A stretch of DNA of 45,200 nt from Saccoglossus kowalevskii (taxonomy: Eukaryota > Hemichordata > Enteropneusta > Harrimaniidae). Made by a program: the position numbers and the translations under genes. Below the pieces are notes generated by a model that saw nothing but the letters and a program-made list of their open reading frames with translations, made no database searches and was not told where the DNA came from. Below are positions 23,756-34,189 of the stretch, piece after piece (positions within the stretch are counted from its first letter, which is position 1; every line of letters starts with the position of its first letter). The stretch spans positions 245,566 to 290,765 of the forward strand of contig NW_003114956.1 of the NCBI RefSeq assembly GCF_000003605.2. The letters run 5' to 3'.

Positions 23756-25804
23756 ATGGTGGCTTCAAAGAAACAGGTACCGTAATAATAATAATTTCCC
23801 AACTTCAGCCGAGGCGCTTCAGTTGTGGTGCAATCATTTGTAATGCTAATCGCCTTTTTCACACTGAATCTACAATAAATTTTCCTCATTTCAGTTGTTT
23901 TGTGCAGCAGCCATAGAAGCGCAGACACACCAGTGTGTAATGTAACTAAATATGTGGTATAGACAGGCACATGTTTGGGAGTAGGGTTAGGGCATATCAA
24001 TTATTGCTTTGCCTTGTGAAGTTGTATTATGTGACATCACTTAGCGTAATCCCTTAGAGATTTGGATTATGGAGAAGGGTTGGGTACTAGGTATACTGTA
24101 TATCAACCTAAACCTGATTGCCATTGCACCCATTCTTTTTAATTATATTAATATTTAGGATATGGCCATTTCTAAAATATCGACTATCAAGTGTTTTCTT
24201 TAGGTATTGTACTAAGCCCTAAAATGTTTGATCAGGCAAAAAGATCTTGTGCATCTTTTTTACCAGTTGCACAAGAATATTTTGTCTGCCAAAATAGCAG
24301 TCATTTCCAATCTTTGCCATTAATATCACTTGGTGTATATAACAATAATATAATCTAGCAAGGTGTTTATGTGCATACATACAGCACTAGAACTATGCGT
24401 ACAACATTATTATCTTTTAGGAATCACAGAATGCGTGCTATATCAGTGTATTAAACGCTTAAAACAAAAAGTGAAAGGCCTATGATTGGCACTTCTCTCA
24501 AGATGGTTGAGTTATTACCATATAAGAGTATTAGCTCGGCCTAATTGTTAATTTAACTTAGTTTATTAATATTTTGGAATGTTTTTGTTTTTTTCAGAAA
24601 AAGGCCATGGAGAGTATTAACTCTCGTTTGGCACTTGTCATGAAGAGTGGAAAATATCATCTTGGTTATAAACAAACATTAAAATCGTTACGTCAAGGCA
24701 AAGCCAAGTTAGTCATCTTGGCAAATAACTGCCCACAATTGAGGTATGTATTACAGCCAAGTATTGAAATAGAACCCTGAATTCTTACATGAATTCAAGT
24801 AAACAATCACTATTTATTTTTCTTATATTTTGTATATATTGTTAAACCCATTTTGAACCTGACACATCAGAACTGTCTCTGTTGGGTATTGTATATCACG
24901 GTCTAAACTGTTAAATTTTTAATTACTTGAACAGGAAATCTGAAATTGAATACTATGCCATGTTAGCCAAGACTGGTGTCCATCATTACACTGGTAACAA
25001 TATTGAATTGGGCACAGCTTGTGGTAAATATTTCCGTGTCTGCACACTCAGTATCACAGATCCAGGTAAGGACATTGTTAATTAACTAACTGAATCAAAT
25101 GTGAAGCTGATGTTTTTCAGAATCAGACTATGTATTAACTGGTCCTGAAAAGATATAGAATTTGAAAGGTGTAATGAAGTACTGGGAAAAACGTCCTAGA
25201 AATTAACAATCCGTAACAAGGGCCGTTACTGATGCAAAGTGCTCCATTGAAATCACCATTAAAATGTGACATGGATCGTTTGGACAATCAGCTTAAAAAA
25301 ACCGGCTCATTGCAGGCCATTGTGATTATCACATTGATGAAAAAAGGGAAAATGACCAAAGTTGTGACGTTCTCTCTTATTTCAGCTTCACGACACTTCA
25401 TGAATAATTACTTAGTTGTGACTTAGTAGTCATCAGTTCAGAGTTTAGAAAAAAATAAAAAACGAGGCCTTGTAGATTCTCCTTCGTATGTGAACAAGTC
25501 AAGCATGCTGGACACTGGAACTTAACAGTTTGAGTGTAATCAAAGTACATTATGCAACACCTACATTTGTTACACAATTAAAGATAGTCTGTGTACCCAT
25601 CTTAGTACTTAAAAAATACACCATAATCAAATATTTTGCCATTCCAGAATTGAATCTTGTATTTTGTTTATAGCAACAATAAAAACATGCAGGATCTGTC
25701 TCATGTCAATGACTTGTTTATTATCAGTCATATATACAATTTTGTTTGTTCCTGTAGGTGACAGCGACATCATCAGAAGCATGCCATCAGAACAGCAGGC
25801 GTAA
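23756..25804 (+). CDS. RPL30: Ribosomal protein eL30 (RPL30), complete, four coding exons
   Basis: Large-subunit ribosomal protein of the L7Ae/L30e RNA-binding fold, which recognises kink-turn RNA. Exons: 23756-23776 (MVASKKQ), 24598-24743, 24935-25065, 25758-25804. They join in frame to 345 nt, giving 114 residues plus TAA (vertebrate eL30 has 115). Diagnostic stretches are [72 protein letters not shown] and [11 protein letters not shown] tiny first coding exon directly after the ATG is usual for ribosomal protein genes. The first donor is GTACCG, weaker than the others (GTATGT, GTAAGG). The tail SEQQA differs from the vertebrate EQTGEK. An ATTAAA hexamer at 25877 could serve as the poly(A) signal. 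Confidence 0.97.
23777..24597 (+). other. First RPL30 intron
   Basis: 821 bp. Vertebrate RPL30 hosts an H/ACA snoRNA in an intron. I looked for H and ACA boxes and for C/D boxes in all three introns and found no convincing candidate by eye. Confidence 0.5.
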
Positions 25805-26519
25805 ACAGAAGAAAAAAGTTTCTTGTAAATTATCAATTTATTTCTCAGCTGAAATGTCACTTTTAAATCAGTGAGGATTAAAAAGGGGTTTTGAACAAGA
25901 TTCCAGATTGTTGATTGATGTGTTGTTAAAGTCTACCAAAAAACTAGTGTTGAGGAAACCCAGACCAAGGAAAAAACTACTGAAAGGTTTGAACTTGGAC
26001 TTCAGTCAGTATAAGCCAGAACTAAAAAAAAAAAAAACTTTCAAGAAGCTCCTCTGATTAGTACAACTGGTAGCCAATCAGGCACAATCTTGTAGCCTGC
26101 TTTGCATTGACTCCAGGGAGTTAAGCTGTGTTACATGCACTTAATATTTGCAGAACACCATTCACTGATTGTGATTACTAAGAGAAATTATAAAATCAAT
26201 TGCTTTGGCAACAAATTCTGAAATATCTGCACTGAAAGTTGTTTAACCATGGTATCAAATTCTGGTCTTTAGAAACTTGCGCACTCAGGTGTAATGTTGT
26301 AAACAGAACACCGAGAACCAAAGGAACCTACCCCCCCAATCTCGCACAGAAACAGACTGATGGCGCCTATAACTTATAACTAGTCTATTGTGAAATACCA
26401 CTTAATATTATAGGGGAGCCTTCCAAATTGTCGTGTTTACAAGTCATCAAGACCAACCAGTTATGACTTTGTATTCCAAGTTTGCAAATATATAAAAAAA
26501 AATTACTTTGAGAACAATC
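25805..26519. other. RPL30 3' UTR and start of intergenic region
   Basis: The RPL30 3' end probably lies within the first 100-150 bp (ATTAAA at 25877). The rest shows an A run near 26022 and no gene. Confidence 0.5.
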
Positions 26520-26624
26520 TTAAAGTGGGGAAGTCAACTGCGCATGTGTCAAATGCCCATAGCGTAATTGTTTACAAACAAGCGTCTACCCATAAGTCTT
26601 TGCGTGTGTTATCGTCGCTTTAAA
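26520..26624 (+). mobile_element. Shortened family A MITE, copy 2
   Basis: Matches 878-1045 from TAAAGTGGGGAAGTC through GTTTACAAACAAGCGTC to the GTCGCTTTAAAA end, but lacks about 60 bp near the right terminal repeat. It lies in the RPL30-KLHDC2 intergenic region, 100 bp from the assembly gap. Confidence 0.7.
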
Positions 26625-26725
26625 ATCATAAAATGTGTATCATAAAAGAGATGCTACTAAACAATTTTGCAAAGTGGGAATTCAACTTTAATGCAGCCCT
26701 GGTTGTTAGCAATCACTTGCTGCCA

Positions 26726-26955
26726 NNNNNNNNNNNNNNNNNNNNNNNNNNNNNNNNNNNNNNNNNNNNNNNNNNNNNNNNNNNNNNNNNNNNNNNNNNN
26801 NNNNNNNNNNNNNNNNNNNNNNNNNNNNNNNNNNNNNNNNNNNNNNNNNNNNNNNNNNNNNNNNNNNNNNNNNNNNNNNNNNNNNNNNNNNNNNNNNNNN
26901 NNNNNNNNNNNNNNNNNNNNNNNNNNNNNNNNNNNNNNNNNNNNNNNNNNNNNNN
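26726..26955. other. Assembly gap (230 N)
   Basis: Undetermined bases. The right edge is a run of 12 G, so the gap probably reflects a homopolymer or repeat that stopped assembly. Open frames drawn across it are artefacts. Confidence 0.99.
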
Positions 26956-27377
26956 GGGGGGGGGGGGTTATCGCAATGTATTCAAAAATAGGGACATGGT
27001 GCATTTTCTCCAGATTCAGTCACTCGATCGATGCCTTCAAAAGTATTGTAATCCTGGATACCAGTTTATCAGTCAACTTGGGAACCCACTCGCCATTGTC
27101 CTGGAGTGTTTGCTAATCTTGACCTCTTGTCAGTGGGTGATAATGACGTTGATTGGCTGACATGCATAGCTAATTTTTCGGCCAATGGATGACAGTTGTG
27201 CAGTTCTCACAGCCACTATATCAACTGACAGTTACCATAGACAACAGGAAGACTATGCTGGAATATTCCTTCATTCCATACTTCCAGTGTACAGTGGAAG
27301 GTTGGGTGCTGATCAAGCCTTTAACAGTATGTAGAAGGCCTCTCAAATTGGGCCTTGAATTAGCTCGGGTGTGTAGA

Positions 27378-28095
27378 TGACTGCAACCTAGACTTGCTTG
27401 CAGTCCGTCGCGATTTCGCTAAAAATTCTTGAAAAATAAATATAAATTGCATTAACGAGGGGTGAACGTGAAAGTCATGTTACTGCGAAATCCCAACAGA
27501 CTTGCCATCAGTGTAAGCGCACTCACATTACCGGCCAAATTCAGGCTTGTAAATGCCTGTGTTTACTTGTCGCACGCTATGTTACCATGTTGTTGACGCC
27601 AACAAAATTGAGTAAAACAACCATTGTTTCTCCGAGAACACAAGAACTTCTGTATTGTGTGCAGTCTTGACATCGTAAAGGCAGACGACAGGTAAAAATT
27701 GCTTAACTGGCAAGAAGACCCTTGCTTGCAAGGAGATTGAAGTCGTTATTGGCGAGGTTGTTCATCCGCTGTTGCAGACAAATATCACCAGTCGAAGTTG
27801 TTTAAGGAAGGCGACGGCTATCGCAAAAAATATCCCCAATTTGAAAAAGTTGTGTATGGTTTCCGGGGTCTCAGTTGATCAGTTAATTAGCCTGGCTTCT
27901 GATTGGTTGAAACATATGAGACATGTCAATCATTACAAGCCCAAATCTGGTCGGTAATGCGAGGGCGCTTACACTGATGGCAAGTCTGTTGGGACTTTCG
28001 CGTTCACCTCTCGTTTACGCAATTTATATTTATTTTTCAAGAATTTTTTATTGGAGTCGCAACAGACTGCAAGCAAGTCTAACTGCAACCCAGAC
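27378..28095. mobile_element. Foldback-type element with arms of about 160 bp
   Basis: The left arm (about 27378-27550) and right arm (about 27935-28095) are inverted copies. Shared blocks include GACTTGCTTGCAGTC, AATTCTTGAAAAATAAATAT and ACAGACTTGCCATCAGTGTA. The left arm has an extra 15-bp segment (ATGTTACTGCGAAAT). The centre is about 385 bp, unrecognised. Flanks carry similar CTCRGGTGTRTAGRTGACTG sequences at about 27364 and 28115. It lies in the RPL30-KLHDC2 intergenic region. Confidence 0.8.
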
Positions 28096-28813
28096 ATATA
28101 CCACAATGATAACTCAGGTGTATAGGTGACTGCAACACAAACATATACCGCATAGTATTTATTAATATTTGCACATTTGCTCACATAAATGTGAGTCCAA
28201 GGCCTGGGAGCTTAAAATGGGTTTCCTGAACAAGGTAATGTGAATGAGTGGTAGACCTGTGCTAATAAAATCTCTTCAAAATACAATGGATTGGTAGAGT
28301 TATAATTAAGTTACCTCTTCAGGGTTTTGATTTTGGTGAGTGACAGGCAAGTGATAGATGACTGACAGGCGAGTTATCACTTGGGTCTGGTGTAATAATG
28401 ATCCAGCTTAAAAAAGGTGTTAGGTTATATGTACTTCTATTGGACACACATTTCTAATAAAGCAAATGCGGTACATACAATAGAAGGATAAATTATGTAA
28501 CCTCATAAGCAACTGTTACATTATTACAAATGACTCGGTTCTCCCATGGTGACTTATTTTAATAACAGGTGCTCACATGCAGTGCAATATGAACCATATT
28601 CTGTCTTTCCAAGCTGAGAGCTAATTAAAGCATTTCCCATCAGAAACTCAGAAGGGGGGGGGGATAAAACCGTGAACAATATCTTTTCTGTCATTTAGTT
28701 TTGAGTTAGATTAGTTTCTGTGCTATATTTGTTTACTTTTCCTCTATTGTCACACCCCCAATACATGCAGGATATTTTTTTTTTTAAGTTAACCCCTCCC
28801 TCCAATTAAAAAC

Positions 28814-28997
28814 TACCGTAAAATCTGTATTAAGAGCCGCATTCCTAATAGAAGTCGCACCCATTCTTTTTGAATAATTGAGAACCAAAAATTCATCATT
28901 TCTCATATGTGTAGATGCTCTAATAGAAGCCGCATTTCCTTGGTTGCATTGTACCATTTTAATAGAAGCCGCGGCTTCTAATACAGATTTTACAGTA
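28814..28997. mobile_element. 184-bp TA-flanked MITE
   Basis: The ends TACCGTAAAATCTGTATTAA and (inverse) TACTGTAAAATCTGTATTAG are inverted repeats. The interior repeats the unit TAATAGAAGCCGC three times (about 28840-28980, the first as TAATAGAAGTCGC). No coding potential. Confidence 0.75.
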
Positions 28998-29235
28998 CTA
29001 GTTTGATTTTTTAGGGTATAACTTTTACATTGAATAAAATCAAAGTAAAAATGCAAGAAAACAACAATTTCTTTTTTATCACACACAAAATCATCAATAA
29101 CAAATCATTTTTATACAGCAAATATCGTCTGTGTTTAGAGATCGTCAGATTGATGTTATACTGTACTACTGCACTTGCTTTTATTATTAATAGCACATGT
29201 GCTTATATAAATCACAAAGGTGAAAATAAGTAATA

Positions 29236-29630
29236 TCAGAGGTACATTACTTGGGGTTTGCAACTACAGTGACATGATACCAAGATCCCGTTTCAATCTC
29301 GCTCTCACATAAGTGTTCCAACTCAGAAAAATTCGAATGTGCATGCCCGAGGTAACTAGGATACCGGGATGTCCAGGTGGATCAAAATAGCTGCTCACGA
29401 TATGACGGATTACGATAACTATATTTTCAGTACATTTTCGATGTATTACATTTTTTCACTATGAATGTGGTAATACATGTTTTATTGTTTTATTACAAAC
29501 CGCCTATGTCATGTCACAAGATCGTAGCACCTGTCTCGCTGTCTACGAGATGAGACTTGAATGGGATCCTGACATGATGTCACCATACAGTACTATGCAA
29601 CATTGCAAACCCCAAGTAATGTACCTCTGG
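29236..29630. mobile_element. 395-bp TA-flanked element with 28-bp terminal inverted repeats
   Basis: The left end TCAGAGGTACATTACTTGGG and the inverse of the right end, CCAGAGGTACATTACTTGGG, continue together through GTTTGCAA with one mismatch over 28 positions. TA flanks both ends. Weaker inverted similarity continues inward (GATCCCGTTTCAATCTC against GATCCCATTCAAGTCTC). It lies between RPL30 and KLHDC2. Confidence 0.8.
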
Positions 29631-29632
29631 TA

Positions 29633-30849
29633 ATATTTAAATATTTCAGTATACATAACATAATTTTGGGCCTATATTCGCTAATATCTCTGCTTCTATT
29701 AGAGATGTGCCTGACAGAGTGAATATGGTGTATTTAATTTTATTCAATTAACTTCAAAAGTGGCTATAAAAGTTTACACAACCAAGAAATGCAGAGAGCA
29801 TATATTAACACTACATAATAGTTGGGCTTAATATCCACACAACAAACAAACCAATTCCTTTTATTTTCATAATTATTTATAAATTTCACAATTCGAACTG
29901 AAACTGAGGTTTCTATTGGCTGATGGAATAACATTGGAACATTTTCATTGTGTAATGTGCACATTGATTGGCTGGTTCTAATGCTATTGTAATCTATAAA
30001 AACAAAGAGAATGGGTTTGTGGTGTCAATAGTACTAATTTCTAATAATTTTAATTAAAATCAACAAACATAAGCTTAAATTAGATGTGATGTGAACATAA
30101 TCTTAATCATCCCTGGACAATAATTACCCATGAAGCTTTGTACAAAATGGCCAGCCTACTCGTTAACTACTAACTCACCTCTGAATATTCTCTCATGAAA
30201 TCAAATTTTCATAACTACAAATAATAAACAATAACTTTTTTTATTTTCTGGCTTGGAAAATGAGAATTTCCTAAAATATCATTGGGAATATGTGTTGGTT
30301 TAGAATAATGCTGTAAAACTATTTGTTTTTACCAACATTTAATTTCACTATTTTGATCTTATTTACTCGGGTTTTAAGTTCAAGAATTTGCCAGGGAAAC
30401 AATGAATTATACATGTCTGTTATTTTACATGTTCGTGTGGATTTAATTTTAATAGTGAATTTTGCTTATCAATGAAAATAAAACCAACTGAATAATTAAT
30501 GCTTTTACAGTAAATACTCAAACTGTTGTAAAGAAGGTGTTTACATGTAGGTACAGGGATTTATTTCATTTGGTCATGCAACACCTAAATCTCAATCAGT
30601 ATCATTTTCTACTGCCTTTCAGTCTAGAAAATTATTAGAGAATGCCCTTTTGAAAGCTGTGCCTTAAAGGTGTATTGTTAGTAACATTTGACATGTGAAA
30701 TAATAAAAAAAAAAAAATATGCTCATTAAATATGCATAATAAAATAAATACAGTTATGGTATTCACACTATCGTGTATTAACACATTCTTGAGTTATTGA
30801 TCTGTGTTGGAAGATTTCCAAATTCCTTCTTCTGAGTACTTCATAGTAA
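29633..30849. other. Intergenic, KLHDC2-like 3' flank
   Basis: AT-rich, with no open frame of interest. It probably includes the 3' UTR of the minus-strand KLHDC2-like gene (AATAAA on that strand at 30560-30565). Confidence 0.5.
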
Positions 30850-32115
30850 TTATGCAATCAGACATGAATGTTTTGATTCTACACTTCCTGGTTGCAGCTG
30901 TGTAGGTGGATTGACAATAGCATCCAATCGTTTCTCTAGTGTATCTAGTACTGATCGCGGCAGAAGAGTTACATGTTCTTTCATGATTTCTCGGTACTGG
31001 ATAACCACATCCATACAAGATCTCAGAAGAGACTTTGGCGTGAAGTGAATATGGAAAAGGTCATAGCAGTGATCACTATCTTCGGAACCAAGTATGTTAT
31101 TTTGACACCCAGCAAAAATGATGACTTCCCCACCAACATTAGTGGACACTGCAGTATGCCATAATCTTGGCCTCCATGGTTGTTCTAACTGTGTCCATAT
31201 TAGAGTTTGCGTATTCAACACCCAACAGTCTCCTAATGTCTTACACTCTGTGTCGAATCCACCATAGAGCAACATATGAATATCTGTCACTCGAGTAAAG
31301 GAGTGCCAGGAACGTCCACATGGTACATCACTATTACATTCAAGTTTTTCGCTCCACTGAAATGTATCCAGGTTGAGAGAATACAAATCGTTTATACGTG
31401 TCTGGTTCAATCGGCCGCCGAATATATACAACTTATTTCCAATCACATCCCCAGCATGAGCGGCCCTTGGTGATGGAGTCTCTCCAATGGTACGCTGCTC
31501 TGTCCAGCAATTAGTGTCTATATCATACACGAATAAATGATTATTCCAGCCACGTCCACGATCGGGCGCCCAACTTGTCGTAGTGTCCCAAAACCACTGC
31601 CCGAACATTGCTTTGCATCTAGGTTCTGGCCCAAATCCACCAAAAACATAAAATTTATTATTATAAATCCAACTGAGTGCTTTGTCTCTCGGGCTTGGCA
31701 GGTCACCTTCCGGCTCCATTAAGGTCCATTTTCGTGTTCTAAAATTCAAGCAGTACAGCCTATCAGAGTTGCCCTCTCTTCCAAATCCACCAAAAACATA
31801 AAGAGTATCATGGGAAATGGCACAGCAGGCACCAGACATACCTGGTGGCAACTGGTCTCCGTCCAATGTTTCCATTCTCCAGCTTTCCGCTTCAATGGAA
31901 TAAATCCACAGTTCATGATTGTCCAAATATCGATCGCTCGGGATTGGCCCTCCAGGTAATTCACGGAAGCCACCCCAAGTAAACAGATCGTCCCTGTATA
32001 TACATGATATATGACCGCTCCTAGGTAAGAGTACTGGCGGCGTCCTCGGCTGTCGTAATCGCACAGGGCTGTCACTGATTCCGTTGGTGTACTCAACAAA
32101 AACACCGTTGGACAT
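30850..32115 (-). CDS. KLHDC2: KLHDC2-like Kelch protein, CUL2 C-degron receptor, intronless
   Basis: Single open reading frame of 421 residues. Six Kelch blades have core motifs near residues 45-50 (FTWGGF), 106-111, 156-161, 230-235 (YIFGGR), 282-287 and 332-337 (IIFAGC). It is similar throughout to KLHDC2 and KLHDC1, for example RGWNNH (188-193), SPRAAHA (215-221), GRSWHS (267-272) and RPRLWHTA (315-322). Residues known in human KLHDC2 to hold the C-terminal Gly-Gly degron are present: R235, R240, S269, W270, W190 and K145; the human Tyr163 position is F161. SLLRSCMDVV (362-371) fits the Elongin-binding BC-box and LPRSVLDTL (385-393) fits the Cul2-box, so it should be a CRL2 substrate receptor. 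Vertebrate KLHDC2 is multi-exonic; this copy has no intron. The C terminus ends in CLIA. A possible poly(A) signal (AATAAA on the minus strand) lies at 30560-30565. KLHDC1 versus KLHDC2 orthology is not resolved. Confidence 0.92.
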   Translation of the reverse strand: MSNGVFVEYTNGISDSPVRLRQPRTPPVLLPRSGHISCIYRDDLFTWGGFRELPGGPIPSDRYLDNHELWIYSIEAESWRMETLDGDQLPPGMSGACCAISHDTLYVFGGFGREGNSDRLYCLNFRTRKWTLMEPEGDLPSPRDKALSWIYNNKFYVFGGFGPEPRCKAMFGQWFWDTTTSWAPDRGRGWNNHLFVYDIDTNCWTEQRTIGETPSPRAAHAGDVIGNKLYIFGGRLNQTRINDLYSLNLDTFQWSEKLECNSDVPCGRSWHSFTRVTDIHMLLYGGFDTECKTLGDCWVLNTQTLIWTQLEQPWRPRLWHTAVSTNVGGEVIIFAGCQNNILGSEDSDHCYDLFHIHFTPKSLLRSCMDVVIQYREIMKEHVTLLPRSVLDTLEKRLDAIVNPPTQLQPGSVESKHSCLIA

Positions 32116-32215
32116 TTTGCTTCGTGCTTTATCCTGTTACGTAATCACAAAGACGTCACGAAGGCCAACTGGGCTGCAAGGAACCGATTATGTCGAGCTG
32201 ACGTCAGAAAATGAA
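32116..32215 (-). promoter_or_regulatory. KLHDC2-like upstream region with bZIP sites
   Basis: The first 100 bp upstream of the KLHDC2-like ATG hold three bZIP-type motifs: TTACGTAA (32137-32144, a PAR-bZIP or C/EBP-type palindrome), GACGTCAC (32152-32159, a 7-of-8 CRE) and a perfect TGACGTCA CRE (32199-32206). Some of these may lie in the 5' leader rather than the promoter, because the start site is unknown. Confidence 0.45.
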
Positions 32216-32355
32216 ATTACAGGGAAGCCACGCAAACAAATCAATAAATTAATTAGGCGACGGTCACAAATACATTTATCTTAGGTCGCTGAGAAATGTT
32301 AAGAACATGTTCAAAACGATTCATCCAGATCTGGCGCTGAAACGTGCGAGAAAAC

Positions 32356-32612
32356 TATAAAATATACCACGAAGGTCCGTGAACTGAACGTGTGAAATTT
32401 ATGTTGACGTGAAAAGTCGATTAGATGAATGTTTTTTACCGCCCCCAACGTTTGAGGCCAAAGGTCAACAGAGTTGTCAACGTCATGACAGATAGGTTTA
32501 TCGCTGTGTAAATATTGCGCTTTGCTTGTGAAATTACATGTACAGCTTTTGTCAGTGTCCAACTATGTTTGTTTCACAACAATAACCGACGTGGAATGAG
32601 GTATTTCCATAG
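32356..32612 (+). promoter_or_regulatory. Possible SLC18B1 promoter and non-coding first exon
   Basis: TATAAAATA on the plus strand at 32356-32364 is followed by a CpG-containing stretch ending in CATAG with the strong donor GTAAGTCC at 32613. A splice from here to the acceptor at 35410 would give SLC18B1 a non-coding first exon in a divergent arrangement with KLHDC2. This is inference from motifs only. Confidence 0.25.
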
Positions 32613-34011
32613 GTAAGTCCTGCATTCTGTGTAAATAGTACTGAAGTCTCCGGTCGCTATTTTGGTCAATGGGGTATTTATTTATTCATTCATCTACATC
32701 AAGTACGATCACGAATAATCAATGCTATAATGCGTGGAATATAATAGAATATAGAATTTTGATGCAGATTATTTTTTCACCCATTTAACAGGATATGCAT
32801 TTTTAAAGTTGAGATTTTATGCTTTTCTGCTTACTTCAGGTTTCTGTACATATTTTACATTTTTTTTTATTTTTTCAAAACTGCTTCTACAGGGTACTCC
32901 GAATTATTTAAATTCATGGATAAATCACAGTAGTTGACCGTGTGACTAAAATTGGAGGTTACCCATTTGAAAACTGGTAGCGTGGTGGTGGAGGAAATTT
33001 GTGCTTTCCAAATGTTTTATTGTACTTGTATGTGTTTATGATGTCTCAAAATCCTGCAGTCTAAATACTAGACCCTCTTATCATGACTGTAGATTGTATT
33101 GGATATAGTAATGTTAGTACGTTGCTTCTGTGTTGACAAATTGCACTGAACCATGGACTCCTATACACAAACTATCAGCAGGTCAATCTGGCAGACACTG
33201 TAGCCTAGTTTCCACGAAGTCTCACATATTACATCAATCTTACACCAAATATTGCCAACTCACATTCTCTAATAACATTGTACACACTTCCCAACAATGA
33301 TAAAGTTTATATTTGTATGGTCAAAATATTTATGTTGAAACTCAAAACAGTGTTTATAACAATACACAAAGCACATATACAGTTCTGTGTTACATTGCTT
33401 TTGGATGTGAAATTCTGACATTTCTCTATTTGTCAAAGGTACGGGTATATCCCCAAACATGCCACAACTGTATACACACAATATGTATGGGTCTTGGCAA
33501 ACACACACTCAGTGCGTGTATAGAGCAATCAAATGCAAATGTAACGGAAAACCAAAAACAGGACTGACCACATGATGGTTAATATTAATTAATTTGCATA
33601 TATTTTTAATTTGAAGAAGATAATTGATACAGCTTTTTGTCTGATATATCATTTTGGGACTTAGGGTTACTTAGATACACAAACAGATTTTTTTACCATT
33701 TGGTTTTGACAATCAAAAATTATATTATCATTATACGGTAAGTGTTTTAAGCTCATCTAATAGTGAACATAGCCATATGCTGGTACTTGGAGCCAAGCCT
33801 GTGGGTAAGCCCGGTCTTATCAGAGAATTATATGAACTCAAGTCCTCTCATCTTCTTTATATTCTTTATTTGCTTAGTTAGAAGCATGTCTTTGAGAGAA
33901 GCGAATGAACCAAAATTATTTTTTAAATTTATCATTCAAAAATGAACTTTTTTTTGATCATAGACACTGTCATTTTATGTTAGAAAATGTGTACAATTAT
34001 ATCAAATACAG
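32613..34011. other. Intergenic or 5' intron of SLC18B1
   Basis: No coding sequence or repeat recognised. If the non-coding exon at about 32356-32612 is real, this is intron. Confidence 0.45.
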
Positions 34012-34189
34012 TACTGTACATTACTTTATTTTCACCTGGAATTTATTTTTTTGCTATTTTCACTGAAAAAAATGAATCAATGAATATATAATACAGCTAT
34101 ATTTCACATTCAACTCATACAAAATACATGGAGTGAAAATGTCTTTTCAGCGAAAATTAACCCGACCTAAAATAACGAATTTTACAGTA
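34012..34189. mobile_element. Family B palindromic MITE
   Basis: Begins TACTGTACATTACTTTATTT and ends AACGAATTTTACAGTA. Inverted halves contain TTCACTGAAAA and TTTTCAGCGAAAATTAA. It directly abuts the next copy at 34190, upstream of SLC18B1. Confidence 0.7.

Noticed and set aside
23777..25757. Intronic snoRNA in RPL30, as in vertebrates
   Set aside because: No pair of hairpins with H and ACA boxes, and no C/D box pair, could be made out by eye. A covariance-model search would be needed to exclude it.
26633..27160. Long open frames across the N gap
   Set aside because: They are open only because of undetermined bases.
27772..27957. Short open frame in the centre of the foldback element
   Set aside because: 61 codons without known motifs, in the core of a non-coding inverted-repeat element.
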